This document shows, piece by piece, positions 8,571-16,421 of a DNA stretch of 64,000 bases. The stretch spans positions 1 to 64,000 of the forward strand of contig NZ_BATR01000117.1 of NCBI RefSeq assembly GCF_000739655.1, given 5' to 3'. Numbering within the stretch: the stretch's first letter is position 1; every line of letters starts with the position of its first letter. The notes under the pieces were generated by a model. That model did not search any database. It was given only the letters and a program-made list of their open reading frames with translations, and was not told the DNA's origin. Source of the stretch: Verrucomicrobium sp. BvORR106. Its GTDB lineage: Bacteria > Verrucomicrobiota > Verrucomicrobiia > Verrucomicrobiales > Verrucomicrobiaceae. A program made the translations under genes and the position numbers.

Positions 8571-9572
8571 CTAGTATACTTGGGGGACGATGATGTCCTG
8601 AGGCACCGGATTGCGATGGTAATCCTTGTGCCGCTTCCGCACCGGCAGCGCGACGGTCTGCTTGTCCACCTCCTCATAGGGCACCTGTTGGAGCAGGTGG
8701 TAGATGCAGTTGAGACGGGCTTTCTTCTTGTCCACCGCCGGGACGACCCACCATGGGGTCTCCGGGAGGCTGGTGCGTTCCAGCATGATCTCCTTGGCCT
8801 TGGTGTACTCTTCCCAGCGGCTCCGGGACTCCAGATCCATCGGGCTCAGTTTCCACTGCTTCAGGGGGTCATGGATTCGGCAGGTGAACCGGAACTCCTG
8901 TTCCTCGTCCGTGATGGAGAACCAGTACTTCAGCACCTGGGTGCCGGAGCGGATGAGCATCTTTTCAAACTCGGGCACCGAGCGGAAGAATTCCTCGTAC
9001 TCCTCGTCCGTGCAGAAGCCCATCACACGCTCCACGCCCGCCCGGTTGTACCAGCTGCGGTCGAAAAGCACGATCTCTCCGCCAGCGGGGAGGTGGGCGG
9101 CATAACGCTGAAAGTACCACTGGGTCCGTTCGCGCTCGGTGGGGGCGGGCAGAGCGGCGACTCGGCAAACACGCGGGTTCAGGCGCTGGGTGATGCGCTT
9201 GATGACGCCCCCTTTACCAGCGGCATCACGACCTTCGAAAATGACCACCAGCTTGTGCTTGGTGCGCATGACCCACTCCTGAAGCTTGACCAGCTCCCCC
9301 TGGAGACGGAGCAGCTCACGGAAGTAGTGCTTACGAAACTCCATGGCCTCTGACGACACCGCAGGGTCATTGGGATCGAATCCCGCAAGGTCATCCAGTT
9401 CCATTTCCAGTTCCTCGTCGAAGCTGTCCATCGCTTCCTCATGCAGGCGGGCGAAGAGCTCATTGTTGACGTGGAGCGGGGAGTCGCCGTTCGATCCGCT
9501 GGCTTTGCTCTTGGAGGCCGATTTCTTCGAGGCCTTGGCGACTGGGGCGGGGGACTTCTTGGGAGAGGGCAT
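8571..9572 (-). CDS. ppk2: Polyphosphate kinase 2 (PPK2)
   Basis: A 333-residue PPK2-family kinase that transfers phosphate between polyphosphate and nucleoside di- or monophosphates. The Walker A motif GRDAAGKGG lies at residues 114-122 and the Walker B segment DRSWYNR begins at Asp171; HDPLKQWKLSP and the SRSRWEEY segment also match the family. Residues 1-60 are a Lys/Ala/Ser-rich and then acidic extension, a common variable part. The single-domain layout suggests class I (NDP phosphorylation), but class cannot be fixed by eye. A perfect 9-bp hairpin sits just upstream of the ATG and may affect translation. It is convergent to the small upstream ORF and lies downstream of panD on the same strand. 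Confidence 0.93.
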   Translation of the reverse strand: MPSPKKSPAPVAKASKKSASKSKASGSNGDSPLHVNNELFARLHEEAMDSFDEELEMELDDLAGFDPNDPAVSSEAMEFRKHYFRELLRLQGELVKLQEWVMRTKHKLVVIFEGRDAAGKGGVIKRITQRLNPRVCRVAALPAPTERERTQWYFQRYAAHLPAGGEIVLFDRSWYNRAGVERVMGFCTDEEYEEFFRSVPEFEKMLIRSGTQVLKYWFSITDEEQEFRFTCRIHDPLKQWKLSPMDLESRSRWEEYTKAKEIMLERTSLPETPWWVVPAVDKKKARLNCIYHLLQQVPYEEVDKQTVALPVRKRHKDYHRNPVPQDIIVPQVY

Positions 9573-9576
9573 GATG

Positions 9577-9600
9577 GATGCAGGCAGTTAAGCCTGCATC
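9577..9600 (-). promoter_or_regulatory. Leader hairpin immediately upstream of ppk2
   Basis: GATGCAGGC and GCCTGCATC form a perfect 9-bp stem with a 6-nt loop that ends 4 bases before the ppk2 start codon on the minus strand. It could occlude initiation, or serve as a transcription end point for panD; it lacks a proper T tract for the latter. Confidence 0.4.
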
Positions 9601-9698
9601 CAGCCACTAAAAAGAAGCCAAACGTGACAAATAGTTCAGGAAAATCCCCTGGAGATTTTCGGGGACTTTGCCTGCGCAGCCTGGACCTGCGGCCCGGA

Positions 9699-10049
9699 CT
9701 AGAGCACTTGCTCCGTCAGCGGCTCGTTGCTGGGTCCCAGGAGCAGACGCTTGGGGATGATCGGCTTGTCATCCAGGCCAAAGGCCATGATCGTCACCCG
9801 GTGACCGGCGGTGATGAGGTGGGCGGCGGCACCGTTGACGATGATCTGGCCGGAGCCTTCCTTGCCCTCAATGACATAGGTCTCAAGCCGTGCCCCGGTG
9901 GTCACTGAGGTGACCAGCACCTTCTCACCCACCCAGATGTCTACGGCCCTCATGAGATCGGGCGGAATCGAGATGCTCCCTTCGTATTCGACGTTGGAAT
10001 CCGTGATGGCAGCGCGGTGCAGTTTGGACTTGAGCTGAATGCGTAACAC
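9699..10049 (-). CDS. panD: Aspartate 1-decarboxylase
   Basis: A pyruvoyl-dependent enzyme of 116 residues that makes beta-alanine from L-aspartate for pantothenate and coenzyme A synthesis. The self-cleavage site is present exactly where expected: Gly24-Ser25 in VEYEGSISI, with the Ser becoming the pyruvoyl group. The conserved N-terminus (SKLHRAAIT) and NGAAAHL are also present. Length is close to the usual 115-130. The start is GTG. It is divergent from htpG across a 115-bp region; other pantothenate genes are not in the window. Confidence 0.95.
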   Translation of the reverse strand: MLRIQLKSKLHRAAITDSNVEYEGSISIPPDLMRAVDIWVGEKVLVTSVTTGARLETYVIEGKEGSGQIIVNGAAAHLITAGHRVTIMAFGLDDKPIIPKRLLLGPSNEPLTEQVL

Positions 10050-10100
10050 AACTGCAAAGTGCTTCCGGTGGCCGCACCGTCAAGCGGTTTGCCCTGAGTT

Positions 10101-10128
10101 TTGACAACGGGGGAACCGTGCCTATGAT
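10101..10128 (+). promoter_or_regulatory. Sigma70-type promoter of htpG
   Basis: A perfect TTGACA (10101-10106) and TATGAT (10123-10128) are separated by 16 bp, 36 bases before the htpG start. This is the best vegetative promoter match I see in the window. No CIRCE-like or heat-shock sigma motif is visible in the short leader. Confidence 0.7.
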
Positions 10129-10164
10129 CACGGCCCCAGTTTCGCAATTTCCTATCAATCAATC

Positions 10165-12006
10165 ATGAGCAAGGCTCCCACCCACGAGTTCCAGGCCGAA
10201 GTCAAGCAGCTGCTGGACATCGTCATCCACTCCCTCTACACCGACCACGAGATTTTCGCCCGTGAGTTGGTCTCGAATGCATCCGACTCCATGGAGAAGA
10301 TGCGTCTCCTGCAACTGACGGAGAAGGAGATCTTCGACGAGGCCCTTCCCCTGGAAGTGAACATCAGCACCGACGATACCGCCGGTACCCTGACCATCTC
10401 TGACTACGGCATCGGCATGACCCGTGAGGAGCTGGTGGAAAACCTCGGCACCATCGCCCACTCCGGCTCCAAGGCCTTCGTGGAAGCCATGAAGCAGAGC
10501 GGCAAAGAAGGCGGCAACGTCATCGGCCAGTTCGGCGTGGGCTTTTACTCCGCCTTCATGGTGGCGAGCGAGGTGAAAGTGTACACTCACTCCTGGCGCA
10601 ACGAAGGCGAACACCTCGTCTGGACCAGCGACGGCGTCAGCGGCTACACCATCGAGGAGGCCCCCGGGCAGCGTCGCGGTTGCAAACTGGTGCTGCAGCT
10701 CAAGGAGGACAAGAAAGAGTTCGCCAAGCCGGAGCGCATCAAGCAGATCCTCACCAAGTACTCCAACTTCGTGGGCTTCCCGATCCACCTGAACGGGGAG
10801 CGTATCAACACAGTGGAAGCCCTGTGGCTGAAAAACAAAAACGAGGTGACCGCCGAGCAGTACGCTGAGTTTTACAAGTTCACCTCCCACTCGTTTGACG
10901 AACCGCGGTACACCTTCCACTTCAATGCGGATGCCCCGTTGAACATCAATGCGCTGCTCTTCGCTCCTACGAGCAACACCGAGCAGTACGGCATGGGCCA
11001 GATGGAGCCCGGCGTGGCGCTCTACTGCCGCAAGGTGCTCATCGACCACCGCCCGAAGAAGTTCCTCCCTGAGTGGATGCGCTTCGTCCGCGGGGTGGTG
11101 GACAGCGAAGACCTTCCCCTGAACATCTCCCGTGAGACCATGCAGGACAGTGCGCTGTTCCGCAAACTGGGCCAGACCGTGCAGGGTCGCCTCATGAAGT
11201 TCCTCGAGCGCGAGGCAGACGGCGATGCCAAAAAGTATCAGGAGTTCTACAAGGACTTCAGCCGCTTCTTCAAGGAAGGCGTGGCCACCGACTACGAAAA
11301 CAAGGGAGCCATTGCCAAACTGCTCCGCTTTGAAACCTCCCTCACTGGCGAGGGCGAGGTCGTCGGCCTCCAGGAGTACGTGAAGCGCATGAAAGAGGAG
11401 CAGAAGGCCATCTACTACCAGATCGCCCCAAGCCGCGCTGCGATCGAGAACGGACCTTATCTTGAGGCTTTCAAGGCCAAGGGCTTCGAGGTGATCTACC
11501 TCTTTGAGTCCATTGACGACTACGTGGTCAACGCCCTGGCGGAATTCGATGGCAAGCCCCTTCAGGCGGTCAACTCCAGCCAGGTGGATCTGGGTGACTC
11601 CCAGACGGAAGGCGAGACCCTCAGCGCCGAGGACGGCGACAAACTCAGCTCCTGGATCAAGGACAACCTGGGCAACCGGGTCAAAGAGGTCCGCACTGGC
11701 AAGCGTCTGGTGAGCAGCCCGGCGATGGCCGTGCTGCCGGATGGCGAGATGAGCCCGCAACTGCGCCAGATGATGCGTGCCATGAAGAAGGATGACGAAC
11801 TGGATGCCGCCGAGGTCATCCTAGAGCTCAATCCCTCCCATGCGATCGTCCGCAAACTGGCAGGCGCCACGAGCAGCAATCCGGAACTCGCAAGCCTCCT
11901 GGCGAACCAGATTCTGGATAACGCCCTGCTTTCCGCCGGCCTTCTGGAAGATCCCCAAGCGATGATCGGCCGGATGCACAGCATCATGGAGAAGGCGCTG
12001 GGCTAA
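10165..12006 (+). CDS. htpG: Molecular chaperone HtpG (Hsp90 family)
   Basis: A cytoplasmic Hsp90-type ATP-dependent chaperone of 613 residues, about the usual bacterial length (E. coli 624). The N-terminal GHKL ATPase shows ELVSNASDS (catalytic Glu and Mg-binding Asn), DYGIGM and GQFGVGFYSAF; the middle domain has NISRETMQ; the C-terminal dimerisation region ends in ILDNALLSAG. It has its own consensus promoter and a strong downstream terminator, so it is likely monocistronic. A 533-codon open frame on the opposite strand is a codon-bias shadow. Confidence 0.97.
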   Translation: MSKAPTHEFQAEVKQLLDIVIHSLYTDHEIFARELVSNASDSMEKMRLLQLTEKEIFDEALPLEVNISTDDTAGTLTISDYGIGMTREELVENLGTIAHSGSKAFVEAMKQSGKEGGNVIGQFGVGFYSAFMVASEVKVYTHSWRNEGEHLVWTSDGVSGYTIEEAPGQRRGCKLVLQLKEDKKEFAKPERIKQILTKYSNFVGFPIHLNGERINTVEALWLKNKNEVTAEQYAEFYKFTSHSFDEPRYTFHFNADAPLNINALLFAPTSNTEQYGMGQMEPGVALYCRKVLIDHRPKKFLPEWMRFVRGVVDSEDLPLNISRETMQDSALFRKLGQTVQGRLMKFLEREADGDAKKYQEFYKDFSRFFKEGVATDYENKGAIAKLLRFETSLTGEGEVVGLQEYVKRMKEEQKAIYYQIAPSRAAIENGPYLEAFKAKGFEVIYLFESIDDYVVNALAEFDGKPLQAVNSSQVDLGDSQTEGETLSAEDGDKLSSWIKDNLGNRVKEVRTGKRLVSSPAMAVLPDGEMSPQLRQMMRAMKKDDELDAAEVILELNPSHAIVRKLAGATSSNPELASLLANQILDNALLSAGLLEDPQAMIGRMHSIMEKALG

Positions 12007-12033
12007 CCGCCACCTCGTTTCCCGCTCATCCTT

Positions 12034-12067
12034 GGCGCAGCGATCGTTTTGGTCGCTGCGCCTTTTT
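12034..12067 (+). terminator. Rho-independent terminator of htpG
   Basis: A perfect 10-bp stem GGCGCAGCGA/TCGCTGCGCC is followed directly by TTTTT, about 27 bases after the htpG stop codon. Confidence 0.92.
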
Positions 12068-12312
12068 GTTTTGCCTTCACCGTCAGGGAACTAAATGAAA
12101 ATATTTGGTTTCTTCAGACGCGGAATTCGGCTGAGAAGTTAGCAAAGTTGCACTGAAAAGGCTTACTATACTCACCATACAGCCGTGAGGGCCTTTTAGA
12201 TCGATACTAAAGAAACCCCTTATGGTGGTTGTAAATCTTTACTTGAAACCCTCTTCGTGCGTGTGGAAATAATGCCTATGTTGCGAGATTCGAACCACTT
12301 GCAACCTGCAAC

Positions 12313-12651
12313 ATGTATCTGCCAGCCTTCAAGTCCTCCGAAACCGCAAGACGCTACTCGTTCAAAGGGCACTCTGCGGTGCTGCTGAGAAACATCGTTG
12401 CGACTGGCTCGGTTGAGTATCGCTACGCCATGATGGTGTATCGGGAAGGGGAGAGTGACGCCTGCTACTGTGTGGCCTCAGAGGTCAACGGCATGGCGGG
12501 GCAACTCGGGGGCGGCTCGCACTTCCTGGGTGTCTTTGAAGAAGACAGCCACGTGAACTACGGTTCGTCAGACCAGTGGGCGGACGAGGATAAATTCGCC
12601 CAACGCGCCCTGGGGCTGGCCACGGATAAGTTTGGTCCACCCACCAGCTAG
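12313..12651 (+). CDS. Hypothetical protein
   Basis: A 112-residue soluble protein that I do not recognise. It has mixed composition without signal peptide or membrane helix, a beta-rich middle (SVEYRYAMMVYRE, ACYCVASEVNG) and an acidic Asp/Glu/Ser segment before the end. Codon use fits the neighbouring genes, which argues that it is real. It is preceded by about 245 bp of AT-richer noncoding sequence after the htpG terminator and is convergent with the small gene that follows. Confidence 0.6.
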   Translation: MYLPAFKSSETARRYSFKGHSAVLLRNIVATGSVEYRYAMMVYREGESDACYCVASEVNGMAGQLGGGSHFLGVFEEDSHVNYGSSDQWADEDKFAQRALGLATDKFGPPTS

Positions 12652-12699
12652 TGGCTGGGGGGCGGTAGGGGGATGCAGGCTTAGGCTTGCCGCCTCATC

Positions 12700-12933
12700 C
12701 TACTTCTTCTCTTTGCGCCTCTCGCGCTCCTTGCGCCATTCGTCCCGATGCTCCCGGACCCACTCGGTGAGGGCTCGGTCGAAGCCAATGTCCTCGCCAG
12801 CCTTCTGGCTCTCAATCCATTTGTGTTTGAGGATCTCATCACGCTCTTCCAGAAAGTACCCGTAGTACTTGGAGGCGGATTTGGAACTGACGGCCGGGGC
12901 GGATGCTCCGGCGGGAATCTGTCGACTGCTCAT
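12700..12933 (-). CDS. Small conserved basic/acidic protein, DUF4032-like tail
   Basis: A protein of about 77 residues, charged throughout, ending in a Lys/Arg/Glu-rich helix (RKERERRKEKK). The core HKWIESQKAGEDIGFDRALTE resembles a short motif seen at the end of DUF4032 proteins and small stand-alone homologues, an impression I cannot confirm by search. I chose MSSRQIPAG at 12933 as start; an upstream in-frame ATG at 12957 would add 8 residues. It lies just downstream of argS on the opposite side of a short gap, transcribed in the same direction. Confidence 0.6.
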   Translation of the reverse strand: MSSRQIPAGASAPAVSSKSASKYYGYFLEERDEILKHKWIESQKAGEDIGFDRALTEWVREHRDEWRKERERRKEKK

Positions 12934-13029
12934 GACGGAAAGGGGTGAGAAAGGCATTGGATCGTCGAAATCAGAAGACGATGCCAGGCAAGGAGCGGGT
13001 GCGAAACCACTCCTGGCGATGGTTGGACA

Positions 13030-14796
13030 CTACATGCGGTCAGTTGTTTCAATGCCGAGCAATCCGAGGCCAGATTTCAGCACTCGGGAGGTCGTATCCG
13101 CCAGCACCAGGCGGGTGTTTCTTACCACGCCTTCCGAGCGGAGCACCGGGCAGGCCTCGTAGAATGTGTGATAGAAGCCAGCCAGCTCATAGAGATACTG
13201 CGCCAGCAGGTTGGGGCGGAAATCATCGAGCACATCATGCACGGCCTCGCCGAACTGGGCCAGTTTCAGGGCGAGCTGTCGCTCCGCGTCCTCGGTGAAG
13301 GACACTTCGGATTCGAGCTTCACTTCGCCGTCCAGCTTGCGGAAAATGGCACGTGTCCGGACGTAGGCATTGAGTAGGTACGGGGCGGTGTTGCCCTGGA
13401 AGGAGAGCATCTTTTCCCAGGCAAACTTGTAGTCCGTCATGCGATGCTGGCTCAGCTCCGCATACTTCACGGCGGCGATGCCGATGACGCTGGCGATCTT
13501 CGCCTTTTCCTCGTCGCTGAACTCACGCTCTTCCACCACGGCGCGGGCGCGTTCCACCGCCTCGTCGATGACGTCAAGCAGGCCGACGCTCTCGCCGGAG
13601 CGGGTTTTGAACATCTTGCCATCTGGACCCAGGATGCTGCCGAAGGCGATGTGCACCATGCGGGTGGAGTGACCGCGCCGATGGGCGGCCTCAAAGACCT
13701 GCCGGAAGTGCAGCTGCTGAGGCGCGCCAACCACATACCAGATCTCGTCCGCCTTCCACTCGATCACGCGATGGTCGATGGTGGCGAGGTCGGTCGTGGC
13801 GTAGAGGAAGCCGCCGTCGCTCTTGCGCACGATGCACGGGGCGGGTGTCCACTGTCCGTCGCGATTGATCAGGAAGGGGTCTTCTTCAGGCTTCTTCACC
13901 CCATCGGAGAAGACGCAAGCAGCGCCTTCGCTGATGCGCGCCTGGCCCTTGGCCAGCATGTCTTCCACCAAGGGGGCGAGCGCATCGTTGTAGTAGCTCT
14001 CTCCCAGGTAGTGGTCGAACTGGATGCCGAGACGGCCGTAGATGTCATGAAGCTGGTCGAGCGTGAGCTTCACGCACTCCTTCCAGATGGCCAGGTTTTC
14101 GTCATCGCCCTGCTGGAGCTTGACCAGCTCCGTCTTGCAGGTCTCCAGCACGGTTTCATCTGCCTTGGTCGCAGCATTGATCTCGCGATAGACCCGCACG
14201 AGTTCGTGGATGGGATCCTGCTTCAGCGCGTCGTGGTTGAGGCGGGTCTTCCAGCCATGAATGATCATGCCAAACTGGGTGCCCCAGTCGCCGACGTGGT
14301 TGTCAGTAATGACGTTATGTCCCACAAGGCGGGCCAGTCTCGCAAGACTGTCGCCAATGAAAGTGCTGCGGATGTGCCCCACGTGCATGGGCTTGGCCAC
14401 GTTCGGGGCCGAGAAGTCCACCACGATCGTTTTCGCACTGTCCACGGTCGGGACGCCGAGGCGTTCATCGGTGATCAGGCTGGAGAGGGAGCCTTGCAGG
14501 GCTTCCTTCGTGAGTCGGAAGTTCAGAAATCCCGGGCCAGCAATCTCAGGCTTCTCGCAGAGGCCGGTCACGTCCATCGCTTCGACGAGCTGGGTCGCCA
14601 TCGCACGGGGATTGACCTTCAGTTCCTTGGTGGAGAGAAGCTTGGCTGCGGTCATGGCCGCATTGCTCTGATAGTCGCCGAAGCGCGAGTCGCTGGCGTT
14701 GGTCACTTCGATGACCAAGCCTTCCGGCGGAGTGATACCGGCGGTGGTGAAAGCGGCGAGGAGGCGTTCGGTAAGGAGCTGGCGATAGGTGCGCAT
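13030..14796 (-). CDS. argS: Arginyl-tRNA synthetase
   Basis: The class I aminoacyl-tRNA synthetase that charges tRNA-Arg, about 588 residues, normal for the family. From the ATG at 14796 the HIGH-type motif is HVGH at residues 138-141 in APNVAKPMHVGHIRST, and the KMSKS-like loop is KMFKTRSGE. The N-terminal tRNA-recognition domain and the C-terminal DALR anticodon-binding domain (YLYELAGFYHTFYEACPV) are both present. I prefer MRTYRQLL at 14796 over an ATG 39 bases upstream because the former begins the conserved domain. It is followed downstream by the small 77-residue gene, possibly in the same transcript. Confidence 0.96.
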   Translation of the reverse strand: MRTYRQLLTERLLAAFTTAGITPPEGLVIEVTNASDSRFGDYQSNAAMTAAKLLSTKELKVNPRAMATQLVEAMDVTGLCEKPEIAGPGFLNFRLTKEALQGSLSSLITDERLGVPTVDSAKTIVVDFSAPNVAKPMHVGHIRSTFIGDSLARLARLVGHNVITDNHVGDWGTQFGMIIHGWKTRLNHDALKQDPIHELVRVYREINAATKADETVLETCKTELVKLQQGDDENLAIWKECVKLTLDQLHDIYGRLGIQFDHYLGESYYNDALAPLVEDMLAKGQARISEGAACVFSDGVKKPEEDPFLINRDGQWTPAPCIVRKSDGGFLYATTDLATIDHRVIEWKADEIWYVVGAPQQLHFRQVFEAAHRRGHSTRMVHIAFGSILGPDGKMFKTRSGESVGLLDVIDEAVERARAVVEEREFSDEEKAKIASVIGIAAVKYAELSQHRMTDYKFAWEKMLSFQGNTAPYLLNAYVRTRAIFRKLDGEVKLESEVSFTEDAERQLALKLAQFGEAVHDVLDDFRPNLLAQYLYELAGFYHTFYEACPVLRSEGVVRNTRLVLADTTSRVLKSGLGLLGIETTDRM

Positions 14797-14871
14797 GGAA
14801 GAGTCCGGACAAACAGGGTCCGCAATAGAGCACATCCTCCCGGGTTGTGCATCCTCTAACCATTCGCTCTG

Positions 14872-16254
14872 TCAGTTGATGAACTGAATGCCAGCTATCT
14901 TTTCCGCCATGTCGCGGTTCGCCAGGAAGACCAGTTCCGCCGTGGCCGCCCGGCTCAAGCGGGCGCGCAAGCTGACGATGGGGCCCTGGGAAATGCCATC
15001 CACATAGGCGGTGATGGGGCGCTTTTGCGGGTCCAGATTGCGGAACTCCACATCGGTGTCCATGGAGAGCAGGGCGCTCTTCCAATGGGCGGGTTCCATG
15101 ACGTTGGAGCCTACCAGAAGCCACGCTGGCGTGTCCGCCAGCAGGGGGGCTGCGCCCATGGCGCGAGCATAGGCGGTGCTGCCGGCAGCGGTGGAGACGA
15201 GGGCTCCGTCCGCGACGAGCTTGGGCAGGCGGGTCACCCCATTCACACTCACTTCCATCCACGCGCTCTGGCTGGTGGTGCGCTCCACCCAGGCGTCATT
15301 GAAAGCATAGTCGGTGATGCGCTGTCCATCGAGGGTCTCCATCTCCATGAAGATGAGGGGGAGTTGCCGGAAAATCACGTCTTTGGGGGGGAAGGTGCGC
15401 TCCTCGAAGACCTGATCTGGGGCATTGAGCAGGAAGCCAAGGTGGCCCGCATTGATGCCAAAGAAAGGCAGACGCCTGCGCCAGTGTTCCCGGATGGTGC
15501 GAAGCATGGCTCCATCTCCACCCAGGGTCACAATGAAACCCGGGTTTCGAACGTCTTCGTGCGGGCGTAGCTCGGGCTCCCATTCCTGACACTTGGGATT
15601 GGCGGGATCTGCGAGCACCAGGCAACGGAGATCCTCCAGAGTGCCGCGGGACCAGGTGGCAGGGTTGGTGCCCCGGTAGAGACCGTAGCGCTCAATGTAG
15701 CGCAGGGCAGGAGCCGTCAGGAGGTGGGCCGCGCTCTCGCCATGCAGAAAGAGATCGCGGATCTCGGTGCTAGAGTCATCCAGCTGAATGGGGAAGATCT
15801 CTGCGTTCCGGGGTAGATCACCGTGGTTGAGGGCATGGCCCGGGCGGGTCAGCACGGCAAAACGGCTGTGCTGCCAGAGCTCTGGGCCACGTTCCCAGCC
15901 GGTGTGAATGAGGGATTGCCCCAATGCACCGCCGGTCAGCCAGTCAGCTCCCACTACGTGCCAGATTTCGCCTTCTGAGGCATATCGCTCTTCGAGCGCA
16001 GCGTTCCGGGTGAAAGTGTCTTGCTCCAGATCGAAGAGATCGACCTCGACCTTCGCCAGATCCCCAAAGGTGAGATCGCAAAGCGCGGCCCGGAAGACGG
16101 AGGGCACGCTGCCGACCTCCGGTTTGTCCGGTCGGGGGCCGCAGGGCACCACCTTGACCTCATCGAACTTCTCTGAAAGGAGAGCAGCGATTCGACGATG
16201 GTGCAGTCCAGGTGGATTGAAGCTGCCTCCAAAGAGGGCGATGCGGCGGGGCAT
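14872..16254 (-). CDS. Fused nicotinate-nucleotide adenylyltransferase / NAD kinase
   Basis: A 460-residue fusion of two successive NAD(P) biosynthesis enzymes. Residues 1-195 are NadD-like: GGSFNPPGLHHR at 9-20 (nucleotidyltransferase loop; the usual HxGH reads GLHH), WHVVGADW near 99-105 and the SSTEIR signature at 161-166. Residues 205-460 are an NAD kinase: GGDGAML at 245-251, INAGHLGFL near 267-275, and ADGALVSTAAGSTAY at 348-362. It should convert nicotinate mononucleotide to deamido-NAD and phosphorylate NAD to NADP. The NAD kinase part has a shortened segment before GGDG. The start at 16254 begins directly at the Rossmann strand; a longer frame upstream lacks conserved sequence. It sits between argS and a divergent zinc-ribbon gene. 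Confidence 0.9.
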   Translation of the reverse strand: MPRRIALFGGSFNPPGLHHRRIAALLSEKFDEVKVVPCGPRPDKPEVGSVPSVFRAALCDLTFGDLAKVEVDLFDLEQDTFTRNAALEERYASEGEIWHVVGADWLTGGALGQSLIHTGWERGPELWQHSRFAVLTRPGHALNHGDLPRNAEIFPIQLDDSSTEIRDLFLHGESAAHLLTAPALRYIERYGLYRGTNPATWSRGTLEDLRCLVLADPANPKCQEWEPELRPHEDVRNPGFIVTLGGDGAMLRTIREHWRRRLPFFGINAGHLGFLLNAPDQVFEERTFPPKDVIFRQLPLIFMEMETLDGQRITDYAFNDAWVERTTSQSAWMEVSVNGVTRLPKLVADGALVSTAAGSTAYARAMGAAPLLADTPAWLLVGSNVMEPAHWKSALLSMDTDVEFRNLDPQKRPITAYVDGISQGPIVSLRARLSRAATAELVFLANRDMAEKIAGIQFIN

Positions 16255-16421
16255 GGCGGCAAGATGGGATGAAGTGTGACAAAGGCCAAGTACAAAAACG
16301 ATTGGGTCGTCACAGGCCAGAAGGCGGCGATGGCATTTGCCAGCGGGGCAGCGTTGCAGTCTTGCGTCCACCCACTGCGAAGGCTAGTTTCAAGCCCCTG
16401 CCAAAAAAATAAATCGTCATC

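Noticed and set aside
10159-11760. 533-codon open frame opposite htpG
   Set aside because: A GC-codon shadow with no family features; htpG is unambiguous on the other strand. Similar long antisense frames opposite argS, DUF1501 and the PPC gene were dropped for the same reason.
12282-12316. GATTCGAACC resembling a reversed tRNA T-arm
   Set aside because: The flanking arms do not pair and no acceptor, D or anticodon stem can be built.
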